DNA of 30,888 bases from RECH01 sp964431105 (lineage in GTDB: Bacteria; Cyanobacteriota; Cyanobacteriia; RECH01): NCBI GenBank assembly GCA_964431105.1, contig CAYSIR010000014.1, forward strand, positions 1 to 30,888, read 5' to 3'. The notes under the pieces are model-generated. The model searched no databases. It saw only the letters and a program-made list of their open reading frames with translations, and was not told the DNA's origin. Both the position numbers and the translations under genes were made by a program. This document shows, in pieces, positions 14,658 to 23,402 of this stretch (position 1 is the stretch's first letter; each line of letters opens with the position of its first letter).

Positions 14658-15233
14658 CTACCGACTGATGGAAGGCTCAAGGCTCTCGATAATTTCTTTC
14701 AGGGAAGCCGTGACCTGCTCAATGGGGCGATCGCCATCGACCGACACCAGCTTTTTACGCTTTGCATAGAAATCAACCAGTGGAGCAGTTTGATCGTAGT
14801 AGACCTGGAGACGATGGCGCACAATATCTTCTTGGTCGTCTTGCCGCCCTCGTTCAAATAGTCGATGAACGATGGAATCATCCGAAACCTGGAAATTGAC
14901 AACCTGATCGCAAGATTGATTGATCTCTTTTAGCATGGTCTCGAAATACCGTGCCTGTTCAGCATTTCGCGGAAATCCATCTAAAAGCCAACCATCTCGC
15001 GCATCCTCAGATGAAAGGCGATCGCGGACAATTCCAAAGATGAGTTCATCGGGCACTAGGTCGCCACGATCCATATACTGCTTAGCTTTTAGACCCAAAT
15101 CCGTGCCTTGACTAACTGCGGCGCGTAGCACTTCCCCCGTGGAAATGTGGGAGAGATGGTAACAATTTGCAATCACCGCAGCCTGCGTACCCTTACCGGA
15201 GCCGGGAGGCCCAATCAAAATCAAACGAATCAC
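14658..15233 (-). CDS. adk: Adenylate kinase
   Basis: 191 residues, converting AMP and ATP to two ADP. The P-loop is GPPGSGKGTQ (residues 8-17). The AMP-binding parts HISTGEVLR, MDRGDLVPDE and DGFPRNAEQA follow. The LID is of the short type (ERGRQDDQEDIVRHRL) without a zinc-binding insert, as usual in cyanobacteria. It starts with GTG, which overlaps the secY stop by one base (TAGTG), so the two are translationally coupled. Confidence 0.97.
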   Translation of the reverse strand: MIRLILIGPPGSGKGTQAAVIANCYHLSHISTGEVLRAAVSQGTDLGLKAKQYMDRGDLVPDELIFGIVRDRLSSEDARDGWLLDGFPRNAEQARYFETMLKEINQSCDQVVNFQVSDDSIVHRLFERGRQDDQEDIVRHRLQVYYDQTAPLVDFYAKRKKLVSVDGDRPIEQVTASLKEIIESLEPSISR

Positions 15234-16543
15234 TATTGCTTCACCATTCCTTCATATCGTTGCGAAATCACATAGGTTTGAACCTGCTTGGCAGTATCAA
15301 TCGCTACACCTACCAAAATCAGTAGCGATGTAGCGCCCAATCCTTGAAAGGTTCTCACCTGAGTTGCGCCCTCTACAGCAGTTGGAATAATCGCAACTAA
15401 TCCCAAAAAGATGGCACCAAGGAAGGTAAGCCGATTTAGCACTCGTTCGATATATTCACTGGTTGCCCGTCCTGGACGAATCCCCGGAATGCTAGACCCC
15501 ATTTTCTTCAAGTTCTGAGACATGTCAACAGGGTTGACAATCAAAGACGCATAAAAATAGCTGAAGAATAAAATGAGAACCAGATAGATGGCCGTGTGAA
15601 TCCAGCTTCCAGGTGTAAGGTAGTTGTTGACAGCTTGGCTAAACCCTTCACCGGGAAACAAGTTTGCGAGGGACGCGGGCAAAATTAGCACGGCGGATGC
15701 AAAAATGATAGGCATCACACCGCCCTGGTTCAGGCGCAATGGCAAATAACTGCTTTTCTCTAGATAGAGCTTGCGCCCTACCTGACGGCGCGCTGAGATG
15801 ATAGGAATGCGGCGTGTGCCTTCCTGAACAAAGACAATACCGACAATCATCACTAAGAAAACTAGCAGCAAGATGATGACTCCCCCAACCAAGCTGCGAT
15901 CGCCAGTTTGTGCCAGCTCAATAGTTTGACCTAGAGAACGTGGCAACGTAGAGACAATATTGATAAAAATGAGCAAAGACGCGCCGTTACCGATACCCCG
16001 CTCGGTAATCAGCTCACCCACCCACATTACAAACATTGAACCTGCCGTCAAGGCCAATACCGTTTGTACAACAAAGAGCGGCCCTTGAACCTCAGCGTAC
16101 TGGCGCACAAGCCATGCAATACCACTGCTCTGGAGTATGGCCCATCCCAAAGCCACGTAGCGGGTAATCTGAGAAATTTTGCGGCGTCCAGCCTCGCCTT
16201 CGTTCTTCTGGAGATCCTCAAGCTGTGGAATCGCAGCGGTCAATAGCTGAATGATGATAGAGGCATTGATGTAAGGCAAGATTCCCAATGCAAAAATTCC
16301 TAGGGCAGAAAGTCCTCCCCCGGAGAAGATATCTAGAAATCCAATAATGCCGCCTAATGCATTGCCCTCAATCCCAGCCTGAAATGCTTCACGGTCGATA
16401 CCAGGAACTGGAATGAATACGCCCAGGCGCACAAGAATCAACATTCCGACTGTGACCAATATCCGGCCGCGAAGACCGGCGGCTTGGGCCATTTGCAAAA
16501 ACGTTTCCTGTGCCGTTGGAGCCTTATCTCGGCTAACAACCAT
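15233..16543 (-). CDS. secY: Protein translocase subunit SecY
   Basis: 436 residues with the ten-span SecY topology, the pore of the SecYEG channel in plasma and thylakoid membranes. Recognisable parts are RLGVFIPVPGID before the plug, GIFALGILPYINASIIIQLLTA, FVQEGTRRIPI in a cytosolic loop, the LPLRLNQGGVMPIIFASA block and GIRPGRATSEYIERVL near the C-terminus. A GGAGGT Shine-Dalgarno lies ahead of the ATG. It follows rplO by 173 bp and is coupled to adk by a one-base overlap. Its partner gene secG is at 28728-28958. Confidence 0.98.
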   Translation of the reverse strand: MVVSRDKAPTAQETFLQMAQAAGLRGRILVTVGMLILVRLGVFIPVPGIDREAFQAGIEGNALGGIIGFLDIFSGGGLSALGIFALGILPYINASIIIQLLTAAIPQLEDLQKNEGEAGRRKISQITRYVALGWAILQSSGIAWLVRQYAEVQGPLFVVQTVLALTAGSMFVMWVGELITERGIGNGASLLIFINIVSTLPRSLGQTIELAQTGDRSLVGGVIILLLVFLVMIVGIVFVQEGTRRIPIISARRQVGRKLYLEKSSYLPLRLNQGGVMPIIFASAVLILPASLANLFPGEGFSQAVNNYLTPGSWIHTAIYLVLILFFSYFYASLIVNPVDMSQNLKKMGSSIPGIRPGRATSEYIERVLNRLTFLGAIFLGLVAIIPTAVEGATQVRTFQGLGATSLLILVGVAIDTAKQVQTYVISQRYEGMVKQ

Positions 16544-16716
16544 TCAAAAATACCTCCGCTGCGATCGCAATTCCTTAACTATACGATGCCTGTTCTCCCT
16601 AATGCTAGTCCAGCATCAATCTGACATCATGTCACGCCCTACAACTCAGATGGCAGTCTTGTCGTTTCCCAAGCTCCATCGCTCGAAACAGTAACGCCCG
16701 ACCGGAGCTTAAGTAG

Positions 16717-17160
16717 CTAGACGACCTCACAAGTGCCCCCAGCCGCCTCGATTTTTGCCCTTGCTCCAGCCGTGAAGGCAGACGCTTTCACGGTCAGCGG
16801 AACGGACAACTGACCATTACCCAATACTTTCAATGGATCGCGGGCGGTCGTCAAAATTCCAGACTCTAGTAGCGATTCAACCGTTACTGTGGAATTAGCA
16901 GCCAGTTCATTCAGCCTTTCAACATTAATGACTGTAAACCGCTTGGGGTTAATCACAGTAAAGTGCTTTAACTTGGGAATCCGGCGATAGAGCGGCAGTT
17001 GCCCCCCTTCAAATCCAGGACGAGTTCCCCGTCCAGAACGAGACTTTTGTCCTCGCATCCCAAATCCACAGCTTGCTCCTTGCCCGGCTGCGATCCCTCG
17101 GCCAACCCGTCGCCGCCGTCGGCGTGAGCCGGGTTGAGGGGTAGCATCATGTAATCTCAT
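16717..17160 (-). CDS. rplO: 50S ribosomal protein L15
   Basis: 147 residues with the basic glycine-rich N-terminus GSRRRRRRVGRGIAAGQG, GMRGQKSRSGRGTRPGFEGGQLPLYRRIPK and a C-terminal domain ending AAGGTCEVV. The ATG at 17160 (MRLHDATPQPG) was chosen over an in-frame TTG at 17181 because L15 proteins begin MR(L/I), a GAGGT Shine-Dalgarno sits 8 nt before it, and this avoids overlap with rpsE. It directly follows rpsE, so rpmD (L30), usual at this point in many bacteria, is absent. Confidence 0.97.
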   Translation of the reverse strand: MRLHDATPQPGSRRRRRRVGRGIAAGQGASCGFGMRGQKSRSGRGTRPGFEGGQLPLYRRIPKLKHFTVINPKRFTVINVERLNELAANSTVTVESLLESGILTTARDPLKVLGNGQLSVPLTVKASAFTAGARAKIEAAGGTCEVV

Positions 17161-17177
17161 TTCTGCAACCTCGTTGT

Positions 17178-17699
17178 TCAAACGTATAGCTTTTCAATGG
17201 GGACACCGCGCTCTTCCGCCACTTCAGCAAATGTTCGCAGGGATGCCAGCGCATCGACAGCAGCTCGTGCATTATTCAATGGGCTGCTAGACCCCAACTG
17301 CTTAGCCAAGACGTTTTTGACACCTGCTAATTCAAGTACCGTCCGCACGGCTCCCCCAGCAATTACACCTGTTCCCGGTGCGGCTGGACGCATCATTACT
17401 TTAGCGCCTCCGCCAATGCCATTGGTTGGATGTGGCAAAGAACTGGCTTTGGTCAGAGGAACATCGATCAAGTGCTTTTTGCCATCGGCAACGCCTTTGC
17501 GAACCGCACCAATCACATCACTCGCCTTCCCGACTCCAACGCCAACCTGGCCACGCTCGTTGCCCACAACGACAATGGCTCGGAAGCTCAGCTTTTTACC
17601 GCCTTTGACCACTTTTGTGACCCGGCGAATTTGGACAACTCGCTCTTGCCATTCTGTTTCTTTCTCTTTTGCACGTCCGCCTTTACGACGATTAGCCAT
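17178..17699 (-). CDS. rpsE: 30S ribosomal protein S5
   Basis: 173 residues with ERVVQIRRVTKVVKGGKKLSFRAIVVVGN, the decoding-fidelity region, then GVGKASDVIGAVRKG and GTGVIAGGAVRTVLELAGVKNVLAK. The C-terminus ends GVPIEKLYV. Length is as expected for cyanobacteria. It is separated from rplR by 119 bp and from the rplO start by 17 bp. Confidence 0.98.
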   Translation of the reverse strand: MANRRKGGRAKEKETEWQERVVQIRRVTKVVKGGKKLSFRAIVVVGNERGQVGVGVGKASDVIGAVRKGVADGKKHLIDVPLTKASSLPHPTNGIGGGAKVMMRPAAPGTGVIAGGAVRTVLELAGVKNVLAKQLGSSSPLNNARAAVDALASLRTFAEVAEERGVPIEKLYV

Positions 17700-17818
17700 A
17701 ATCCCAGCCCTTTGCTGCTACTCCAGACAATTTTCGTATGATGCTTCTAAGGCGCTTGTGGCGATCGCCACCTTCAAATGCTAGTTACCCAACACAGGGT
17801 TCATGCCGATGAACTGCC

Positions 17819-18181
17819 CTAAAATTCTAAACCCTGCTCGCGAGCAGCTTCAGCCAGAACCTGGACTCGACCATGGTAGAGATTTCCGCCGCGGTCAAAG
17901 ACAACTTGCTGAATGCCAGCCTTGAGCGATCGCTCCGCAATCAGCTTACCCACATGGGCAGACGCATCGCAGGTACGACCAGACTCCAGACTTGAGCGAA
18001 CGTCCGGTTCGACCGTTGAAGCAGAGACAATCGTATGATGGCGAGTATCGTCAATCACTTGAGCATAGATATGCTGGTTTGAGCGAAACACCGCCAGACG
18101 TGGACGCTCCGCCGTCCCAAAAACGCGACGCCGGATGCGGGCGTGACGTCGCCGAGTGGATTCCTTACGAGTGTGTTTCAT
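17819..18181 (-). CDS. rplR: 50S ribosomal protein L18
   Basis: 120 residues with RRRHARIRRRVFGTAERPRLAVFRSNQHIYAQVIDD and the C-terminal block VFDRGGNLYHGRVQVLAEAAREQGLEF. L18 binds 5S rRNA at the central protuberance. It starts 3 bp after the rplF stop, a tightly coupled pair. Confidence 0.98.
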   Translation of the reverse strand: MKHTRKESTRRRHARIRRRVFGTAERPRLAVFRSNQHIYAQVIDDTRHHTIVSASTVEPDVRSSLESGRTCDASAHVGKLIAERSLKAGIQQVVFDRGGNLYHGRVQVLAEAAREQGLEF

Positions 18182-18184
18182 CTA

Positions 18185-18724
18185 TTATTTCTTCCCTGAC
18201 TTACCAGCTTTGCGTCTTACAAGTTCACCAGAATATCGAATACCCTTGCCCTTATAGGGTTCTGGTGGGCGAATGTCACGGATTTTGGCAGCGATGTTAC
18301 CAACGATTTCCTTATCAATTCCGCTCACGATAACATTTGTGTTATTTTCAACGGCGAGCGTAATGCCTGACGGTGGATTAACCTGAACAGGGTTACTGTA
18401 TCCGACGCTCAAGGACAAAGTTTTGCCTTGCACTTGTGCCCGATACCCCACCCCTTGAATTTCCAGACGCTTCTGAAATCCGTTTGACACTCCTTCTACC
18501 ATGTTAGAAACCAGTGTCCGGCTCAACCCATGCATTTGACGCGCAACCCGCGACTCATTCCGGCGACGCACCAACAGCGTTTCGCCTTCCTGGGTCACCT
18601 CAATGCTAGAGGGCAATGTATGCGATAGTTCCCCTTTCGGCCCCTTCACAGCTACCGTCTGACCATCAATTGTGACAGTCACTGTCTGGGGAACAGGGAT
18701 AGGACGCTTACCAATACGAGACAT
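18185..18724 (-). CDS. rplF: 50S ribosomal protein L6
   Basis: 179 residues: MSRIGKRPIPVP, the first domain with VKGPKGELSHTLP, and the second with GVGYRAQVQGKTLSLSVGYSNPV, ending with the RDIRPPEPYKGKGIRYSGE motif that sits near the factor-binding site. It follows rpsH by 130 bp and precedes rplR by 3 bp. Confidence 0.98.
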   Translation of the reverse strand: MSRIGKRPIPVPQTVTVTIDGQTVAVKGPKGELSHTLPSSIEVTQEGETLLVRRRNESRVARQMHGLSRTLVSNMVEGVSNGFQKRLEIQGVGYRAQVQGKTLSLSVGYSNPVQVNPPSGITLAVENNTNVIVSGIDKEIVGNIAAKIRDIRPPEPYKGKGIRYSGELVRRKAGKSGKK

Positions 18725-18854
18725 ATCTCAATCTACTCCTACGCGGCAATAGCTACGACGACTTCAGCGATGAACGATGACCTTGCGATGATCGTGATGC
18801 AGAATTAAAGGACAGGCAACATTGGCGAATGCACCTTTTGCTCAACGCCTACAC

Positions 18855-19256
18855 CTACCAGACATAACAGAGGATTTCGCCACCTAGCCCTTTGCGTCGA
18901 GCATCGCGATCGGTCATTATGCCACTAGATGTGGAGATAACAGCGATGCCAATGCCACCCAAAACGCGAGGGAGATTTCTACAGCTAGAGTAGACTCGTA
19001 GCCCTGGCTTGCTGACGCGCTTGAGCTTATTGATGATGGGCTGATGGTTACGTCCAGCGTACTTGAGAGTAATCATCAATTTTCGCTTTACGCCTTCACC
19101 TTCCTCGGCAAAATCGGCAATAAAGCCTTCCTCGCGCAAAACATGGGCAATGCTGCGAGTCATCTTGGTTGAGGGAACCTCGGTGACTTGGTGCCGTGCC
19201 AAGCTTGCGTTCCGGATACGTGTCAGCATATCTGCAATTGTGTCGTTTGCTGCCAT
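18855..19256 (-). CDS. rpsH: 30S ribosomal protein S8
   Basis: 133 residues with DTIADMLTRIRNA at the start, the central KRVSKPGLRVYSS and the end SSGIMTDRDARRKGLGGEILCYVW, which binds 16S rRNA helix 21. It follows rplE by 23 bp without rpsN between them; in cyanobacteria S14 is encoded elsewhere. In E. coli S8 represses its own operon; no matching target was identified here. Confidence 0.98.
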   Translation of the reverse strand: MAANDTIADMLTRIRNASLARHQVTEVPSTKMTRSIAHVLREEGFIADFAEEGEGVKRKLMITLKYAGRNHQPIINKLKRVSKPGLRVYSSCRNLPRVLGGIGIAVISTSSGIMTDRDARRKGLGGEILCYVW

Positions 19257-19279
19257 AGCTTCCTCTTTGTGAAAATGCC

Positions 19280-19825
19280 TCAGTTATCCCGGAAGGGCAT
19301 ACCAAATTCTTTCAATAGTGCCCGGCCTTCTTCATCGGTTGTGGCCGTAGTCACGATTGAAATATCCATGCCGCGAATCTGATCAATACTGTCGTAACTA
19401 ATTTCTGGGAACAACAATTGTTCTCTTAGACCCAGCGTGTAATTCCCACGTCCATCAAAGCTTTTGGGGCTGATGCCACGGAAATCTCGAATCCGTGGGA
19501 GCGCTAGATTGATGAGACGACTTAGAAATGAATACATTCGGTCGGAACGTAACGTCACCGTTACCCCAACTGGCATTCCTTGCCGAATTTTGAACCCTGC
19601 GATCGCTTTCTTAGCCCGAGTCACGACCGGCTTTTGACCGGTAATGACCGCTATCTCGTTCAGCGATGCTTCTAGCGCTTTTGCATTTTGAGACGCTTCA
19701 CCCAGTCCGCGGTTAATGGTAACTTTGACCAACTTAGGAACTTGATGAATATTGGTGTACTGAAACTGCTTCATCAGCTTCGGCACAATCTCTTTGGTGT
19801 ATATCGTTTTGAGTTCTGTTGCCAT
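19280..19825 (-). CDS. rplE: 50S ribosomal protein L5
   Basis: 181 residues with LKTIYTKEIVPKLMKQFQYTNIHQVPKLVKVTINRGLGEA, the T-G-Q-KPVVTRAKKAIAGFKIRQG block and the C-terminal TTATTDEEGRALLKEFGMPF. It binds 5S rRNA. The ATG at 19825 (MATELKTIY) was chosen because it gives the family length. An upstream frame to 19891 adds 22 unconserved residues. It is 102 bp after rplX. Confidence 0.97.
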   Translation of the reverse strand: MATELKTIYTKEIVPKLMKQFQYTNIHQVPKLVKVTINRGLGEASQNAKALEASLNEIAVITGQKPVVTRAKKAIAGFKIRQGMPVGVTVTLRSDRMYSFLSRLINLALPRIRDFRGISPKSFDGRGNYTLGLREQLLFPEISYDSIDQIRGMDISIVTTATTDEEGRALLKEFGMPFRDN

Positions 19826-19927
19826 AGTTTTTGCCTTATCATTCCTGGGCTTGGTCAGGAACTGTTCTAAAAATGAATATGCGATTGACAACGCAGGATG
19901 GTGAAACAGTGCGATCGCTATTGCCAG

Positions 19928-20275
19928 CTAGTCAATAATCTCACCCGTTTTCTTCAACATCCGAACCTTACGACCGTCTTCGGTGTAGGTATAGCAAATG
20001 CGGCTTGCCACCTTTTGCTTATTGGAATAAACCATGACGTTAGAGCTATGGATTGGCGCTTCAAAGGTAGTAATTTGACCCGATTCGCCATCCTGCTGGG
20101 GCTTAACGTGCTTTGTCTTGATGTTGACGCCCTTGACGATGACCTTGCTCAGCTTAGGGAACGTTTGTAAGATTTCACCAACCTTTCCTTTTTCCGAACC
20201 TGAAATCACTTGGACGGTATCACCCTTCTTGACGTGCATTCTGTGACGCACTGGCTGCATTTGGGATTTAGCCAT
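19928..20275 (-). CDS. rplX: 50S ribosomal protein L24
   Basis: 115 residues with the KOW motif GDTVQVISGSEKGKVGEI (about residues 19-36) and VKGVNIKTKHVKPQQDGESGQI, an assembly initiator of the large subunit. A GGAGGT Shine-Dalgarno lies upstream. The start is 3 bp from the rplN stop. Confidence 0.98.
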   Translation of the reverse strand: MAKSQMQPVRHRMHVKKGDTVQVISGSEKGKVGEILQTFPKLSKVIVKGVNIKTKHVKPQQDGESGQITTFEAPIHSSNVMVYSNKQKVASRICYTYTEDGRKVRMLKKTGEIID

Positions 20276-20278
20276 GGA

Positions 20279-20644
20279 TTACAAAACCTCCGGTGCGAGA
20301 GACACAATCTTCATGTACCCCTTATCTCTCAACTCTCGTGCGACAGGGCCAAACACACGGGTTCCACGGGGATTACCTTCCGCGTTGATAATCACAGCAG
20401 CATTATCATCAAATCGAATGCTCATGCCGCTTTCACGTCGCAATCCTTTACGAGTACGCACAATCACCGCACGCACAACATCTGACTTTTTCGTTGCCAT
20501 GTTGGGTAACGCATCCTTGACGACGGCAACGACGACATCTCCAACGCCCGCATAGCGGCGATTGCCGCCCAGAACCCGGATACACATGAGCTTTCTCGCT
20601 CCGCTGTTATCCGCCACATTTAAGTAAGTTTCTTGCTGTATCAC
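20279..20644 (-). CDS. rplN: 50S ribosomal protein L14
   Basis: 121 residues, an L14 of standard length: IQQETYLNVADNSGARKLMCIRVLGG at the start and AVIINAEGNPRGTRVFGPVARELRDK near the end. It starts with GTG at 20644, supported by a very strong Shine-Dalgarno (GGAGGGG) about 6 nt upstream. It lies 15 bp after rpsQ. Confidence 0.98.
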   Translation of the reverse strand: MIQQETYLNVADNSGARKLMCIRVLGGNRRYAGVGDVVVAVVKDALPNMATKKSDVVRAVIVRTRKGLRRESGMSIRFDDNAAVIINAEGNPRGTRVFGPVARELRDKGYMKIVSLAPEVL

Positions 20645-20659
20645 TTGCTTCCCCTCCGA

Positions 20660-20911
20660 TTAAACACGAGGTGCGGTGTTGATGATATCGGTCACGACCC
20701 AGCGTTTTGTACGGCTCAGGGGGCGTGTTTCACGAATTCTGACGCGATCGCCAATATGACATTGATTGTCTTCGTCATGCACCTTGTACCGCTTGGTACG
20801 CACCATAATCTTTTGATATTTTGGGTGAGATGTGCGGCTTTCAACCGCAACAACAACCGTCTTATCCATCTTGTCACTAACGACAAGCCCAACCCGTTCC
20901 TTTGTTGCCAT
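20660..20911 (-). CDS. rpsQ: 30S ribosomal protein S17
   Basis: 83 residues with GLVVSDKMDKTVVVAVE, HPKYQKIMVRTKRYKVHDE and GDRVRIRETRPLSRTKRW, the S17 OB-fold protein that binds 16S rRNA early in assembly. It is 43 bp after rpmC. GGAGGA lies 12-13 nt before the ATG, and AAGG is nearer. Confidence 0.98.
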   Translation of the reverse strand: MATKERVGLVVSDKMDKTVVVAVESRTSHPKYQKIMVRTKRYKVHDEDNQCHIGDRVRIRETRPLSRTKRWVVTDIINTAPRV

Positions 20912-20954
20912 CTAACCTTAGTCCTCCTGCTTCAGCGGTTCATCATCGCGTTTA

Positions 20955-21209
20955 TTATTCATCTTGAGACGCTTGCGCCGCCTCAACCGCCTCGCTCTGT
21001 TGGCTTTCTGCAACGAGTTGCCGTTCTCGTTCGATTGTTAGCAACTGGGCTAGGCGATGACGGTTATGCTTAATTTCGTGCGTCTTCTCTAGCCGTCGCG
21101 TCCCGCGCTGAAATCGCAGCTCAAACAATTGGCGCTTCGCAGATAAGATTTCGTCTTCCAACTCTTGATCGGTCAACTTACGCAGTTCCGAAGCCTTTGA
21201 CAATGGCAT
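20955..21209 (-). CDS. rpmC: 50S ribosomal protein L29
   Basis: 84 residues: ELRKLTDQELEDEILSAKRQLFELRFQRGTRRLEKTHEIK followed by ARLLT-type residues and an extended acidic, Ala/Gln-rich tail. It is a coiled helical protein at the exit tunnel that helps dock SRP and trigger factor. It starts 3 bp after the rplP stop. Its GGAGGAGG Shine-Dalgarno is encoded by the last rplP codons (MEEV), so the two are coupled. Confidence 0.97.
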   Translation of the reverse strand: MPLSKASELRKLTDQELEDEILSAKRQLFELRFQRGTRRLEKTHEIKHNRHRLAQLLTIERERQLVAESQQSEAVEAAQASQDE

Positions 21210-21212
21210 TTC

Positions 21213-21632
21213 CTAAACCTCCTCCATCTGACGGACAAGAAACTTGGTCTTGATAGGCAGCTTGAAAGAAGCCAAGCGCATTGCTTCACGGGCAGTTGCT
21301 TCTGGAACACCAGAAATTTCAAACAAAATGCGCCCTGGTTTAACAACAGCTACCCAATACTCTGGGTTCCCTTTCCCGGAACCCATACGGGTTTCAGCAG
21401 GACGCATCGTCACAGGCTTATCTGGGAAGACACGAATCCAAATTTTCCCACCCCGACGAATGTAGCGAGTCATTGCACGACGGCTAGCCTCAATTTGACG
21501 AGACGTAATCCAGTGAGGCTCAAGCGCTTGCAGGGCAAAATCCCCAAAGTCAATCTGATTGCCTCGACTGGCCATGCCGCGCATCCGACCGCGCTGCTGC
21601 TTACGAAATTTAGTTCTTCTTGGACTTAGCAT
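21213..21632 (-). CDS. rplP: 50S ribosomal protein L16
   Basis: 139 residues: MLSPRRTKFRKQQRGRM, RQIEASRRAMTRYIRRGGKIWIRVFPDKPVT, RMGSGKGNPEYWVAVVKPGRILFEI and the end KLPIKTKFLVR, all standard for L16, which helps position A-site tRNA. The Shine-Dalgarno is AAGGGA. It is 60 bp after rpsC. Confidence 0.98.
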   Translation of the reverse strand: MLSPRRTKFRKQQRGRMRGMASRGNQIDFGDFALQALEPHWITSRQIEASRRAMTRYIRRGGKIWIRVFPDKPVTMRPAETRMGSGKGNPEYWVAVVKPGRILFEISGVPEATAREAMRLASFKLPIKTKFLVRQMEEV

Positions 21633-21692
21633 GAACGTATCCCTTTTATGTCAAGAATCAGCGGCTAGTTCGAGTCACACGCGACATAACGT

Positions 21693-22430
21693 TTATGACT
21701 CGTTAGAGCGGTCTTCAAATTGCTGGCGACGGCGCTGTTGACGACGACGTGGCTGGGTGTTGGCAGGAGCTTGGGTTTCTTCCTGCCCAGGAATAATTTC
21801 ACCCCGAAAGATCCACACTTTGATGCCCAATACACCGTAGATAGTTTGAGCGGTGCGATAACTGTAATCAATGTCGGCGCGCAGGGTATGCAGGGGCACT
21901 TTGCCTTCGCGAGTGTATTCAGTCCGGGCAATTTCTGCACCATTCAGCCGACCGCTAACTTGAATTTTGATGCCCTGTACTCCAGCGCGCTGGGCACGTT
22001 GAATGGCTTGACGCACGACCCGACGGAAGGAAACCCGGCGCTCTAGCTGCTGCACCACATATTCGGCGATAAGAGCGGCATCCGCATCCACTTTGGCAAC
22101 TTCAACTACGTTGACACCAATCTGACGGTTGCTGTTAGATAGCTCTTTTTGCAATCCTAGCCGCAGTGACTCAATCCCTTGACCACCTCGACCGACAACG
22201 ACACCCGGACGAGCAGTACGGATTTCAAGCTGTATCTGGTCAGCTTTACGTTCGATTCGCACTTCTGAAATGCCAGCATTTTTCAGATCTTTGTCGTTGG
22301 CAATGTAGCTACGAATTTGATAATCCTCTTGGAGTAATCCAGGATACCGGTTTGAATCCGCAAACCAGCGAGAACGATGTTCTTGTGTAATTCCAAGCCG
22401 AAATCCGATTGGATGAATCTTCTGTCCCAC
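21693..22430 (-). CDS. rpsC: 30S ribosomal protein S3
   Basis: 245 residues. The N-terminal KH-domain region includes GQKIHPIGFRLGI and RTARPGVVVGRGGQGIE. The C-terminal domain includes GVQGIKIQVSGRLNGAEIARTE and LGIKVWIFRGEII, followed by a basic, Gln/Arg-rich tail (QPRRRQQRRRQQ). It lines the mRNA entry tunnel. It starts with GTG at 22430. It is 190 bp after rplV, a spacer that holds two inverted repeats. Confidence 0.98.
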   Translation of the reverse strand: MGQKIHPIGFRLGITQEHRSRWFADSNRYPGLLQEDYQIRSYIANDKDLKNAGISEVRIERKADQIQLEIRTARPGVVVGRGGQGIESLRLGLQKELSNSNRQIGVNVVEVAKVDADAALIAEYVVQQLERRVSFRRVVRQAIQRAQRAGVQGIKIQVSGRLNGAEIARTEYTREGKVPLHTLRADIDYSYRTAQTIYGVLGIKVWIFRGEIIPGQEETQAPANTQPRRRQQRRRQQFEDRSNES

Positions 22431-22545
22431 AATGTGCCCTCTGTTTGGTCTATCGTCCTTGTTTAGTGATTGAATGACATAATGGCGGGATCAAGTGGAT
22501 GCGATCGCCAGGTAGTCTGTCTTTTCATATCGCGCTTTGCGCTTT

Positions 22546-22609
22546 ACTGTAGCTACAGTGCTTTTGGATAATGCCAGCAGCTTGAGCGGTTCGGAGGAAA
22601 GCAACCGCT
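22546..22609. repeat. Two inverted repeats in the rplV-rpsC spacer
   Basis: A perfect 14-bp palindrome (ACTGTAGCTACAGT, 22546-22559) and a 7-bp stem with an 11-nt loop (AGCGGTT at 22585-22591, AACCGCT at 22603-22609) lie in the 190-bp gap between rplV and rpsC. They may form mRNA structure between cistrons. Neither has a terminator T-run. Confidence 0.65.
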
Positions 22610-22620
22610 TAGGCGCAGAA

Positions 22621-22980
22621 TCAGTCGTTCACGATGGGCGCGACGGCAATGGTGATGTGGCAAGTTGGTTTACGGATTTGATAGGCGCGACCTTGGGCGC
22701 GGGGGCGATACCGCCGCAGTGAGGGCCCTTGGTCGGCGTATGCTTTAGTAATTACCAAGTCTCCGGGCGCGTATCCTTCGTTATGTTCCGCATTTGCAAC
22801 CGCAGAGCGCAACACTTTGAGGATCGGTTCACAGGCGCGATAGGGCATAAACTCAAGAATGATGAGTGCTTCCCGGTACGATCGCCCCCGAACTTGGTCA
22901 AGGACTCGACGCACCTTATGGGGAGACATCCGAATATATCGAGCGATCGCTTTGACCTCAGACATCGTTTCAACAGCCAT
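22621..22980 (-). CDS. rplV: 50S ribosomal protein L22
   Basis: 119 residues with EVKAIARYIRMSPHKVRRVLDQVRGRSYREAL, the VANAEHN motif and the extended hairpin GPSLRRYRPRAQGRAYQIRKPTCHI that lines the exit tunnel. A GGAGG Shine-Dalgarno is 5 nt before the chosen ATG. It is 68 bp after rpsS. Confidence 0.98.
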   Translation of the reverse strand: MAVETMSEVKAIARYIRMSPHKVRRVLDQVRGRSYREALIILEFMPYRACEPILKVLRSAVANAEHNEGYAPGDLVITKAYADQGPSLRRYRPRAQGRAYQIRKPTCHITIAVAPIVND

Positions 22981-23048
22981 ATTTTCCTCCGATTATCAGG
23001 CTTGCTGGCCACACCCGCAGATGCGACCCAGCAAACACTCAATCAACA

Positions 23049-23327
23049 TTATCGACGTGACTTCTTATCGCTTTTAACGTGACCCCGGAATGTGCGAGTT
23101 GGAGCAAATTCTCCCAACTTATGCCCCACCATCTGCTCACTGACATAGACCGGTACGTGTTGGCGTCCGTTATGAACAGCGATCGTATGCCCAATCATTT
23201 GCGGCACAATGGTCGAAGCTCGCGACCAAGTTTTAATGACTTGCTTCTCCCCTTTGGCATTAAGGGTTTCAATCTTTTTCATCAGATGATCCGCCACAAA
23301 GGGGCCTTTCTTCAGTGAACGCGCCAT
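23049..23327 (-). CDS. rpsS: 30S ribosomal protein S19
   Basis: 92 residues, the standard length: RSLKKGPFVADHLMKKIE, KTWSRASTIVPQMIGHTIAVHNGRQHVPVYVSEQMVGHKLGEFAPTRTFRGH. It sits in the head of the small subunit. It follows rplB by 75 bp in the conserved rplB-rpsS-rplV-rpsC order. Confidence 0.98.
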   Translation of the reverse strand: MARSLKKGPFVADHLMKKIETLNAKGEKQVIKTWSRASTIVPQMIGHTIAVHNGRQHVPVYVSEQMVGHKLGEFAPTRTFRGHVKSDKKSRR

Positions 23328-23402
23328 AGTCCCAACCTTAAACCGTCAATGTAATTGTTCGTAGAGTGCAAATTACTGGCATCAATATGCGATCGCCACA
23401 TT

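Noticed and set aside
17197..17784. Plus-strand 195-codon open frame opposite rpsE
   Set aside because: It is a shadow of the highly conserved rpsE on the minus strand; its composition is Thr/Pro/Ser/Arg-rich with no recognisable domain.
20279..20644. Missing start codon for rplN (no ATG)
   Set aside because: A GTG at the family start position with a very strong Shine-Dalgarno explains it; the gene is intact.
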